This document shows, in pieces, positions 13,885-21,667 of a stretch of DNA of 23,496 nucleotides. A program made the position numbers and the translations under genes. Within the stretch, counting starts at the first letter, position 1, and every line of letters begins with the position of its first letter. This stretch comes from Candidatus Woesearchaeota archaeon. Lineage in GTDB: Archaea; Nanobdellota; Nanobdellia; Woesearchaeales; 21-14-0-10-32-9. The DNA lies in assembly GCA_003560545.1 (NCBI GenBank), contig PWLK01000069.1, positions 1 to 23,496 of the forward strand, in the 5' to 3' direction. The notes beneath the pieces are model-generated. The model saw only the letters and a program-made list of their open reading frames with translations, ran no database searches and was not told the origin of the DNA.

Positions 13885-14679
13885 ATGGAAATTTACAAGA
13901 GAATAGCCAGGGAAATACCAGGCATAAGGACGAAGCTGAGGCAAGCAGGAATATACGATGAGCCAGAAGATTACGTAAAAAAAATATTCTTCACAGCAGC
14001 ATCTCTTTCAGCAGGAATAGCACTTGTTATATTCACATTCACTTTCAGCTTATGGGCTGTACTAGCAGGGCTCGTAATATTCCCATTCTTATTCATTTAC
14101 TTCCTGAAATACGTGGATGTAAAAATAGAAAAAATCAGGAAGAGCATAGACCAGGAAATCGTTTTCGCAGGAAGATACCTTATAATAGAACTGGAATCCG
14201 GAGTCCCAGTATACGAAGCGTTCAAGAACATAGAAAAAAACTATCCTGTAGCGGGCTCGTACTTTGGAGACATAGTAAGCAGGGTGTACCTAGGTACAAG
14301 CCTTGAAGACGCTATAAACGAAACAATGCTCATAACTCCTTCAGCCAACCTTAGAAAGATATTATGGCAAATACTGAATTCTTCCAAGACAGGAGCAAAC
14401 ATAAGCAGCTCGCTTAACGTAATCCTGGACCAGGCCGTAAGAGAACAACAGATAGCCGTGAATGAGTACGGGAAAAAGCTGAACCCACTGGCAATGTTCT
14501 ACATGATGGTATCCATCATAATACCCTCTCTTGGAATAACAATGCTTGTAATCCTTGCAACATTCATGGGCCTTAACGTGACAATGCCATTCTTCCTTGT
14601 AATCGCCTTAATGATAGGCTTCATCCAGTTCATGTTCCTGTCAATGATAAAATCAGCCAGACCACCTATAAGCATGTAA
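13885..14679 (+). CDS. TadC/GspF-type platform protein 1, locus A
   Basis: 264 residues, an inner-membrane platform protein. Two close hydrophobic stretches lie at about 30-75. A cytoplasmic T2SSF-type domain follows, with the pattern R-LIIELESGVPVYEAFKNI, ILNSSKTGANISSSL and LDQAVREQQ. Two more membrane segments lie at about 205-260 (FYMMVSIIIPSLGI onward). The product is short compared with TadB/TadC pairs but normal for archaeal pilus platform proteins. It starts 9 nt after the ATPase stop; the next gene begins 1 nt after this one. Together with the following gene it forms the two-protein platform seen in Tad systems. Paralogue: 18302-19114. Confidence 0.9.
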   Translation: MEIYKRIAREIPGIRTKLRQAGIYDEPEDYVKKIFFTAASLSAGIALVIFTFTFSLWAVLAGLVIFPFLFIYFLKYVDVKIEKIRKSIDQEIVFAGRYLIIELESGVPVYEAFKNIEKNYPVAGSYFGDIVSRVYLGTSLEDAINETMLITPSANLRKILWQILNSSKTGANISSSLNVILDQAVREQQIAVNEYGKKLNPLAMFYMMVSIIIPSLGITMLVILATFMGLNVTMPFFLVIALMIGFIQFMFLSMIKSARPPISM

Positions 14680-14680
14680 A

Positions 14681-15802
14681 ATGGTAAACAAATTCGTAGC
14701 CAAAAAAAACGCTCCAAAAGAAAAGGAAAGCATGGAGAAAGAAGAGAAAAAGCCTGAGAAAAAAGATAGAGGAATAAAAAGCAGGTTTGATAAGAAGGAA
14801 AAAAAGGCTGAAAAGAAAAAATATTTTACAAGAATCATCGGGGAACACCTCGAAAAAGCTGGTTACGAAACGGATCCCAGGGATACGAGGAGAAGAATAC
14901 TTCTGTACAGCATAATATTTGTGGTCCTGTTAAGCGCCTTAGTGATAATCATGGGCGTTGTAAACGACGTCAGGATTGGAATGATAATACTTATGCTGCT
15001 CTCAATGTGGACTCTCGTACTCTTCCTCGTCTACGCGTTGCTCGCATGGGGGTATTGTTTATTGCTGGACGTAAAAATATACCAGAGAACCAAGCAAATA
15101 GAAGAAGTCCTGCCTGACTTCCTCCAACTGGCATCTGCTAATATAAGCGCAGGAATGCCTGTGGACAGGGCTTTATGGTTTGCTGTAAGGCCTAAATTCG
15201 GAGTGCTCGCAACAGAGATAGAAGATATAGCAAAAGCCACGATAGCAGGAGAAGACCTGGATAAAGCCCTAGTAAAATTCTCAAAAAAATATGACTCAAA
15301 CATACTAAAAGAATCCATCAGCTTAATCGTAGCAGGAATAAAAGCAGGGGGAGAACTATCAGAGCTGATGAACAAGATATCTCTTAACATCCAGGAAACC
15401 AAGCTGATGAAAAAAGAGATATCAGCAAACGTAACCACGTACGTCATATTCATAGGAATCGCTACCGTGGTTGCAGCGCCAGTATTATTCGCGTTAAGCA
15501 CTGAACTCCTGGGCGTCGTAAAAGAAATAACGACACAGGTAGAATTTGACACGGGAACAGCAGGGCAAAACTTTTTCTCATTCGACTTCTCAGGAGAAAG
15601 CATATCCCAAGGAGACTTCAGAACATTCGCCTTAATCATAATAGGCATATCATCGTTTTTCTCAGCAGCAATAATAAGCACGATAAGAAAAGGAACAATA
15701 AAAGACGGGCTTAAAACAATACCAATATTCATAGCGGTAGGACTGTTAATATACTTTTCAGCATCATTCCTGTTCTCCATGGCACTAAGCGGGTTTTTCT
15801 AG
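14681..15802 (+). CDS. TadC/GspF-type platform protein 2 with lysine-rich tail, locus A
   Basis: 373 residues. The first 45 are strongly basic and charged, then hydrophobic segments occur at about 69-125. The cytoplasmic T2SSF domain carries LPDFLQLASANISAGMPVDRAL and ISLIVAGIKAGGELSELMNKI, and further membrane segments lie at about 250-275, 315-335 and 345-370. Only one nucleotide separates it from the previous gene. It is the second half of the platform that turns ATP hydrolysis into subunit insertion. Paralogue: 17085-18305, which also has a lysine-run N-terminus. The following intergenic stretch (15803-15897) holds AT-rich, TATA-like sequence and no gene. Confidence 0.9.
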   Translation: MVNKFVAKKNAPKEKESMEKEEKKPEKKDRGIKSRFDKKEKKAEKKKYFTRIIGEHLEKAGYETDPRDTRRRILLYSIIFVVLLSALVIIMGVVNDVRIGMIILMLLSMWTLVLFLVYALLAWGYCLLLDVKIYQRTKQIEEVLPDFLQLASANISAGMPVDRALWFAVRPKFGVLATEIEDIAKATIAGEDLDKALVKFSKKYDSNILKESISLIVAGIKAGGELSELMNKISLNIQETKLMKKEISANVTTYVIFIGIATVVAAPVLFALSTELLGVVKEITTQVEFDTGTAGQNFFSFDFSGESISQGDFRTFALIIIGISSFFSAAIISTIRKGTIKDGLKTIPIFIAVGLLIYFSASFLFSMALSGFF

Positions 15803-15859
15803 ATGCAATATATAAAAAGGAAAGAAAATATTTTTATAGCAGGATAACAAATATAACAA

Positions 15860-15867
15860 TTTAAAAA
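15860..15867 (+). promoter_or_regulatory. TATA box of the zinc-finger gene
   Basis: TTTAAAAA centred about 35 bp before the ATG at 15898; transcription would begin near 15890. This supports ATG 15898 over the upstream TTG at 15874. Confidence 0.45.
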
Positions 15868-15897
15868 AGAGGATTGTCCGGGCACAATAAAAATAAA

Positions 15898-16869
15898 ATG
15901 TCAGAACTGCAAGACAGGTTTAAAGACAGGATAAGTGAGCTGAGAAGCCTGGCTGTATACGTGGTAACGTTAAGCGAGAAAGAATTTAAGGCCCAGTACA
16001 CCACTGAAAAAAGCAAGTTATCAGAACAATTAAGAAACACCCTGGGTTTCAGGGTGCCACCCGAAGGCATTGCCGGATACGAAAAAAACCAGTTTCTGAA
16101 ATACATAAGAAAAAAGATAATCGGCCTCGTAATGGACAGGCTTAAGCTTATGAACATAAAAATGCCTGATAACTACATAGCAATAGCAGAGACATTCATA
16201 GAAGAAAACCTTGCAAAAGGAAAAAAAGAAAAAGAAATAGAACAAGAATTCATAAAAAAAGGGTGGACGAAAAAAATAATAGATGTAATACTAGAGCACA
16301 ACCAAAACATAAATGAAAAAACCAATATAAAAACAGGCAACACAATAAGAAAAAACACTGCCAAAGTAACAAACACTGTTTACAGGTTCAACGATAACGA
16401 AGAAGGAGAGAAAACATGGCAGACACTCCTTAAAAAGTACAAGAAAACCCGCTTTAAGGAATTCGTAAGGCAAAACGGGGAGTTAAGGCTGGAAAAAAAA
16501 TCTTCTTACTACTACACCCAGGAAGACCTAAAACAGGCAAAAAAAGACGAATACTCGCTCAGAACACTGAAATCTTCTATTAAAAGCCTTTTAAACACAA
16601 AAAACCTGTTGAATATACAAGCAAATTTTTACACTTACAGCCCCGACAAACCTTTACTACTGGAAATAAACGAGGTAAAATACTTAATACTCCCCCATAT
16701 GAACAGCCATACATGCGCGTTATGCGGAAAATCACAACCCATAAACAAAATGACCAAAATAGACTTATGGGATAAGAGCAGAACCAAAAAAATAACAAAG
16801 CACGTATGCAAGGAACACGAAGTATCCGTCTGGGACTTACTTGAAGAAAACAGGATAATCCAACAATAA
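15898..16869 (+). CDS. Cytoplasmic protein with C-terminal zinc-finger-like motif, unknown function
   Basis: 323 residues from ATG 15898; a TTG at 15874 would add eight residues but lies before the predicted transcription start. No membrane segment. The N-terminal 130 residues are helical and charged, with EFIKKGWTKKIIDVIL, a short GW-containing helical motif often seen in archaeal proteins. The middle is Lys-rich. The C-terminus has Cys273-x2-Cys276 and His302-x-Cys304-x2-His307, a plausible zinc site, after a short beta segment (LEINEVKYLILPHM). It has its own promoter, follows locus A and faces the end of locus B, 8 bp away. Locus B has no counterpart. A nucleic-acid-binding or regulatory role is possible; I do not recognise the family. 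Confidence 0.7.
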   Translation: MSELQDRFKDRISELRSLAVYVVTLSEKEFKAQYTTEKSKLSEQLRNTLGFRVPPEGIAGYEKNQFLKYIRKKIIGLVMDRLKLMNIKMPDNYIAIAETFIEENLAKGKKEKEIEQEFIKKGWTKKIIDVILEHNQNINEKTNIKTGNTIRKNTAKVTNTVYRFNDNEEGEKTWQTLLKKYKKTRFKEFVRQNGELRLEKKSSYYYTQEDLKQAKKDEYSLRTLKSSIKSLLNTKNLLNIQANFYTYSPDKPLLLEINEVKYLILPHMNSHTCALCGKSQPINKMTKIDLWDKSRTKKITKHVCKEHEVSVWDLLEENRIIQQ

Positions 16870-16877
16870 AGCCACGA

Positions 16878-17075
16878 CTATTCTTTTGAAATAAGCCAAA
16901 GAGCGAAAGCAGTAGCATTAATATCAATCAAGTCCCTCTTATGAAGGACGAGCGCCAATTTCCTCACATAGCTTTCTTCAACACCTATCTCTTTAGCCGC
17001 ATCAGTAGAAGAAACCTTTTTCTTTCCCCTTACCAAATCCATGAGCTCATCCGCTTTTGTTTCAATAACAGCCAT
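16878..17075 (-). CDS. Short winged-helix protein, locus B
   Basis: 65 residues forming just a helix-turn-helix/winged-helix domain: DELMDLVRGKKKVSSTDAAK, then EIGVEESYVRKLALVL and a wing ending in FALWLISKE. It matches the first 60 residues of the winged-helix/coiled-coil protein of locus A but has no coiled coil. ATG 17075 is supported by a GAGGTGG ribosome site 4 nt upstream. It is the last gene of locus B, 9 bp after the platform gene. It could bind DNA and regulate the loci, or be a protein-interaction module like its paralogue's head. Its stop is 8 bp from the convergent zinc-finger gene. Confidence 0.75.
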   Translation of the reverse strand: MAVIETKADELMDLVRGKKKVSSTDAAKEIGVEESYVRKLALVLHKRDLIDINATAFALWLISKE

Positions 17076-17084
17076 AAAACCACC

Positions 17085-18305
17085 TCATACAATAACAAGC
17101 ACTCCTCCAAGAGCTAGCTTGCCCAGATTATACAATATAATTGAAGTAACCATAAAAACAGGTATATTCCTCATACCCTGATGGAAATTCCCGTATTTAA
17201 TCATTCCTATAACAAGCCCGGAAACCACGCTGTTAGTCAAAATCATAAGAGTTGCAAAAATATCAAAATCAGAAGGAATAACACCTCCATCACCACCCAC
17301 AGAAGTAATAAAAGACTGCTGTGCACCTGTAGGAGTGCCCCCTCCCTGATCATCAAGCCTGTCCTTAATATCACCTATAGTCATGTTTAAATGATAGCTC
17401 ATAGAAAACATAAGAGGAGCAATAATTATCCCTGCAACCACTATGAAAATTACGTAGTTCTTAACACTTGCCGCAAGCCTCATGCGCATGCTTCTCATCT
17501 TAGTAATATTATCCGCTATATCCTCAAGAAGACTTGAAACACTGGAACCACTCCTTACACTGATAGAAATGCTGCTCATAGCCCTTTCCATGACTTTAGA
17601 ATCAAATTTTTTCCCGAATATCTCAAGAGCCTTAGAAAAATTGCCTTTAACCTTAGATATCTTAGCAACCATTTCTATCTCCCTGGAAAACACGCCGAAC
17701 CTAGGCCTGTTACTTGCAATCAATGCCTTATGCAATGGCAAGCCAGACCTGTAATTAGTTGCTACAAGCCTCAAGTACTCAGGAAGAACCTTTTCAACTT
17801 CTAAACGCCTCTTAAAAGCTTTGTAGTTAAGGAAAGCATTAGCACTCATTAAAACAATGAAATAGAACAATATAAAACCTACAATCCACCACGCCACAGC
17901 AAAGCCGATTATAGTAATAAGAGAAGACCCTAATGATAAAAGATATGCTCCCAGAGCAAAAAGACTTACTGCTAGAAGAGCAAGAGTTATATAAAACGTA
18001 GCCCTGATAAACTTGTGGGGATCCGCCTCTATGCCTGCTTTGTAAAACCTTGTTTTAAGATATGTAAAAGTATCCTTTTTCTTCTTTTTCTTCGCATTCA
18101 CAGACACGTTCATACCAAGATGTTTTCTCACAGCAATTTTTTCAGCGTCAACAGTATTTTCTTTTAAGAAAAACTCATCTATAACCATTTCTGGCTCAAC
18201 ATAATCCCTTGCAAGTATTGATATGCTTTCACCGCCTTGTTTTCCAGCACTCTTACCAAGAGGTTTTACGCGTTCCTTTTTGTCTTTTTCTTCCGCCACT
18301 TTCAA
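17085..18305 (-). CDS. TadC/GspF-type platform protein 2, locus B
   Basis: 406 residues, the counterpart of 14681-15802. The N-terminal 90 residues are charged and end in a KKKKKKD run. Membrane segments lie at about 105-165. The cytoplasmic T2SSF domain has LPEYLRLVATNYRSGLPLHK and MERAMSSISISVRSGSSVSS, followed by membrane segments at about 285-310, 350-370 and 380-405. A Gly/Asp-rich loop (about 320-345) between the late helices is longer than in the locus A protein. The start overlaps the stop of the preceding gene by 4 nt (ATGA), so translation is coupled. It is the second platform subunit for the locus B ATPase. Confidence 0.9.
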   Translation of the reverse strand: MKVAEEKDKKERVKPLGKSAGKQGGESISILARDYVEPEMVIDEFFLKENTVDAEKIAVRKHLGMNVSVNAKKKKKKDTFTYLKTRFYKAGIEADPHKFIRATFYITLALLAVSLFALGAYLLSLGSSLITIIGFAVAWWIVGFILFYFIVLMSANAFLNYKAFKRRLEVEKVLPEYLRLVATNYRSGLPLHKALIASNRPRFGVFSREIEMVAKISKVKGNFSKALEIFGKKFDSKVMERAMSSISISVRSGSSVSSLLEDIADNITKMRSMRMRLAASVKNYVIFIVVAGIIIAPLMFSMSYHLNMTIGDIKDRLDDQGGGTPTGAQQSFITSVGGDGGVIPSDFDIFATLMILTNSVVSGLVIGMIKYGNFHQGMRNIPVFMVTSIILYNLGKLALGGVLVIV

Positions 18306-19114
18306 TAAGCCTCCACCGCAGGCCTTCTATACGATGTCATGATAAGGAAAAAATATTGTACTAATGAAAGAACCACCCAGAAACCCAGGAGAAAAGTCAG
18401 GGTTATTGAAAACCCCACAAAAGTAAGCACTGCTGTGATTATAATAAAACCCACAGTAGGTATTATGATTGATATCATCATGTAAAAAAGGGATAAAGCA
18501 CTTAGTTCCCTTCCATATTCCTCAACTTTTATCTTCTGTGTTTCCACTATATCCTCCAGGAGGTTTTCGAGTGCAGCTGTAATATCCGCGCCTGTCTGAA
18601 GGCTGTTAAGCAACTGCCAGTAAACCTGTCTTAAATGAGGTGAAGGGCATATTTCGACAGCCTCCTTAATTGAATCCTCCAAGGTTTTTCCAAGCTTTAC
18701 GCTGTTTATAATCTCGTCAAAATAAATACCTGTTAAAGCGAAGTTCCTGCTGGTATTCTGAAGGGCGCTGTAAATAGACCTCTCGCTTTTCAGCTCCATT
18801 ATAAGGAAGCGAACCGCGGAGACAATCTCAGATTCCACTACTTTCTCGCTTCTCAACACGTTAAACGCAGGTATGTTAAAAAAGTAGAAGAAGAAAAACG
18901 CGAAGAACACAAAGAAAAATAACAGGGAGAACCATAAAGAAAGACCTAGAGTTATTGAAATAATGGAAAGCAATAGCGATACCAACAAGCTTATGGAAAG
19001 AGAAGAAACCACGCATCTTTTCAGGTAATCCCCAGGTGTAAATCCTATCCGGGCAGCCTTCAGGCTAGGGCCCAGTAAAGGAAAATACTTTGCCAGGTTA
19101 TCAAAAAGCAGCAT
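18302..19114 (-). CDS. TadC/GspF-type platform protein 1, locus B
   Basis: 270 residues, the counterpart of 13885-14679. Hydrophobic segments lie at about 32-85, then the T2SSF domain with VRFLIMELKSERSIYSALQN, LLNSLQTGADITAALENLL and EYGRELSALSLFYMMISIII, which leads into the last membrane segments. Spacing after the ATPase stop is 18 bp, and it overlaps the next gene by 4 nt. GGGGTG lies about 15 nt before the ATG. The position between ATPase and long platform gene is the same as in locus A. Confidence 0.9.
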   Translation of the reverse strand: MLLFDNLAKYFPLLGPSLKAARIGFTPGDYLKRCVVSSLSISLLVSLLLSIISITLGLSLWFSLLFFFVFFAFFFFYFFNIPAFNVLRSEKVVESEIVSAVRFLIMELKSERSIYSALQNTSRNFALTGIYFDEIINSVKLGKTLEDSIKEAVEICPSPHLRQVYWQLLNSLQTGADITAALENLLEDIVETQKIKVEEYGRELSALSLFYMMISIIIPTVGFIIITAVLTFVGFSITLTFLLGFWVVLSLVQYFFLIMTSYRRPAVEAY

Positions 19115-19132
19115 TACTATTCCAAAACACCC

Positions 19133-20617
19133 CTATTTTTTCTTGAAAGCTTTTTTAAGCCTGCTTATCAAAGACTTCTTGTCATCGTAATAATCAGCCA
19201 TGATCTTTCCTACGTTTTCAACGTTGAAAATCTTTAGGTGAACCATTGCATCAAGTATGAATTTTCTTTCTTTCAGGTCGTCAGAAAGCTCTTTTTCTGA
19301 AAGACCTGTAAAAACGCTTAGATCGTTAAGAAGCCTTTTTGTCTTTTTTGACGGGACAAGGATATCTCTCTTCGCATCGTACTTGTAAAGCATGTTAAAC
19401 TCAGTACCCTCCGTGACTTCTGAAACCTCAAGGGTACGCCTCATCCCAGTCCTCCTGTTCCTAAACTGGACTAGCATTAAGTTAATAGCAGAAAGAAGTG
19501 CTTTGGGAACATTAACAGGCTCACTTGTAAGCCTTGCAATTGCTTCGTGGCTGTTATTAGCGTGGAAAGTCCCGTAAACGGAGTGCCCTGTGTGGATAGC
19601 TTCAAACATTGTCTCCGCATCTTTATGCCTTCGTACTTCGCCCACAAGAATCCTGTCAGGCCTCATCCTAAGGCTGTTCACAAGCAAGTCTTCCATGTTG
19701 ATACCGCCTTTTCCTTCAGCGTTAGGAAGTCTTGTCATCATTGGAACCCAGTACAAGTAACTTGCCAATCCCAGTTCCCTTGTGTCTTCTATGCTTATAA
19801 TCCTCTGGTTAGGAGGAATGAAATTAGCCAAGGCGTTAAGAGTGCTTGTCTTACCAGAAGCAGTACCGCCAACTACCAGTATGGACATCTCGTAGTGTAT
19901 AACCTGCCATAGTAAAGCGGCAACTTCAGATGTTAAAGTCTTGTTGGCAATGAACCTTGTTATAGTCCACGGGTCTTCTGAGAACTTCCTTATCGTGATA
20001 GTATTGCCTTTTGGAGTAATAGGAGTTATAGTCGCGTTAACCCTTTCACCAGTGGATAGGTATGCGTCTAGCAAAGGATTCAAAGTATTAAGCTGTCTTC
20101 CCACGTTCCTTCCAATCCTTGCAGCGGTCTGGCGTATCTGCTCTTCCGTGGACATGAATATGTTAGTCCGAAGCCATCCGTGCTTCCTGTGATAAACTCT
20201 TACTGGTTCCTCAGAGCTGTCAATTGTAATCTCTTCCAAGTAATGGTCGTGGAGTAGGAAATCAACGTACCCAATTCCGAGAGACCTGGATAGAAGGTAG
20301 CTTAGGAGAACTTCTTTGTCCCTGTCATTGCTATGGGGAAAGAAAGAACTGATAAGATCCATGGCTTCTTTCCTGAAAGATTCATCAGCACTGCCTGTTT
20401 TTTCATCAACGGAAAAGTCATCCAGGTTCATCTTTTTTATGAGATCTTCCTGGATTTCCTCAAGCACTATCTCGGTAGTCCTGCTGATACCTGAAATGCT
20501 TACGTTGTAAGAAAGCATGTGCGAGTCTTTCTTCCTGATAATTGAAATAGAAACAGGAATATTCCTCACAGTGTTATTGTATTTTTCCAGAACTTTAGCC
20601 TGTTGTTCACCTCCCAT
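19133..20617 (-). CDS. TadA/GspE-type pilus assembly ATPase, locus B
   Basis: 494 residues. Walker A GGTASGKTS with Lys256, Asp-box ISIEDTRELG, Walker B region SLRMRPDRILVGEVRRHKD and His-box AIHTGHSVYGTFHANN are all intact, so it should be active. It lacks the lysine-rich tail of the locus A enzyme; otherwise it aligns along the full length, including the C-terminal helical part (NVENVGKIMADYYDDK against DVDNVGRIMAEYYTDK). ATG 20617 begins MGGEQQAK; an internal GGAGGTGA right after the start codon looks like a ribosome site, but no start codon follows at a useful distance. A 93-bp AT-rich gap upstream contains TATA-like sequences near 20645-20660, so it may have its own promoter. Confidence 0.95.
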   Translation of the reverse strand: MGGEQQAKVLEKYNNTVRNIPVSISIIRKKDSHMLSYNVSISGISRTTEIVLEEIQEDLIKKMNLDDFSVDEKTGSADESFRKEAMDLISSFFPHSNDRDKEVLLSYLLSRSLGIGYVDFLLHDHYLEEITIDSSEEPVRVYHRKHGWLRTNIFMSTEEQIRQTAARIGRNVGRQLNTLNPLLDAYLSTGERVNATITPITPKGNTITIRKFSEDPWTITRFIANKTLTSEVAALLWQVIHYEMSILVVGGTASGKTSTLNALANFIPPNQRIISIEDTRELGLASYLYWVPMMTRLPNAEGKGGINMEDLLVNSLRMRPDRILVGEVRRHKDAETMFEAIHTGHSVYGTFHANNSHEAIARLTSEPVNVPKALLSAINLMLVQFRNRRTGMRRTLEVSEVTEGTEFNMLYKYDAKRDILVPSKKTKRLLNDLSVFTGLSEKELSDDLKERKFILDAMVHLKIFNVENVGKIMADYYDDKKSLISRLKKAFKKK

Positions 20618-20710
20618 TACACCAACCCCTTTTTTTGTTATTCAAAAATATAAATATAAAACGATTTTATTTAGTATATTTTTATTCAACGTGTATATAA
20701 AGTTTTTTGT

Positions 20711-21667
20711 TTAATCGTCGTTCTCAGGGCATTCAACCCCGTATTTCAGTGCGTTTTGATGATCCAGGATAACCCATTCAGGTATTCCATGCCCAGGATG
20801 AGCCTGGCTTGCACTGCAAGTTAAGTGATCGTCGGTTGAAAAATAAACGGTGTCAACAATGCTTCTTCCCTCCCTTAAATACCCTACTTCTGATAGCGCG
20901 GGGATGTTCACAAGGCTTTCAACGCCGAACTCGCTTGTTTCATCCATCCCTGTAAACCTTTGCAGGAAGCTTGGAGCATCGCTTGTACTAATATAATATT
21001 TCTCGTTTACATGAACTGCGAGGTCCCCTGGAAAAACCGGGGACTCATGTTTCCTGAAATTCTGGGAGTAACTACCCCTGCTCCCAACAATATAAACAGG
21101 GTCTGCAAACCTGGCAATAGGATGCGAAGCTTCAACCCTTACAGACTTATTCCACTTGCTGGACGTGAATTCATCCCTTGCAATAACCCTGTACTCGAAA
21201 AAAGCCTTTACATGCCAAGGATCGTCCTGGTACAGCCCTGCATTCATCTCTTCAAACTCCAAATCAACACCGAGATACCCCAATCTCTCTATGTTATCAA
21301 CCCAGACGTTCATGTTCGACTCATTGACAAGACTGTGCTCTTCGCCATCAAAAGTCCCATTAAGTAACAATTCTGATGCTATCTCGTCAAACCTGTTGTA
21401 AGGACTGATAAAACTATTCGTGTCCTCAACGTGTTCCTCAAAGACAAGAATCGTCCTAAGAGAAGCAACGGAGATGCCAGTACTAGCATCATCTTCCAAA
21501 GCAGATAAGAACCTGTTAACCTCGTTAATCCTATGAGAAGAAACGAAAGCTTCCCTGCTCTGACCGGGATTAGAAAAAGAAGCAAAATAAACAGATACTA
21601 ATAACAACGCTATAATCACGGTTAAGCTAAAAAAATACCCTTTCCTGTTCAAAGATATTACTGCCAT
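20711..21667 (-). CDS. Large pilin-like membrane-anchored protein, locus B
   Basis: 318 residues from ATG 21667. The frame extends ten codons further, but GGAGGT (21673-21678) sits 6 nt before this ATG. The start MAVISLNRKGYFFSLTVIIA has the basic lead, an RKG-Y junction like a prepilin cut site, and a hydrophobic helix to about residue 30. The rest is extracellular with a cysteine pair near the C-terminus (LTCSA, VECPEN). It matches the locus A protein 10094-11062 in length, order and segments such as SDAPSFLQRFTG and ESLVNI. The first codons overlap the 3' end of the vWA gene by 10 nt. Confidence 0.82.
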   Translation of the reverse strand: MAVISLNRKGYFFSLTVIIALLLVSVYFASFSNPGQSREAFVSSHRINEVNRFLSALEDDASTGISVASLRTILVFEEHVEDTNSFISPYNRFDEIASELLLNGTFDGEEHSLVNESNMNVWVDNIERLGYLGVDLEFEEMNAGLYQDDPWHVKAFFEYRVIARDEFTSSKWNKSVRVEASHPIARFADPVYIVGSRGSYSQNFRKHESPVFPGDLAVHVNEKYYISTSDAPSFLQRFTGMDETSEFGVESLVNIPALSEVGYLREGRSIVDTVYFSTDDHLTCSASQAHPGHGIPEWVILDHQNALKYGVECPENDD

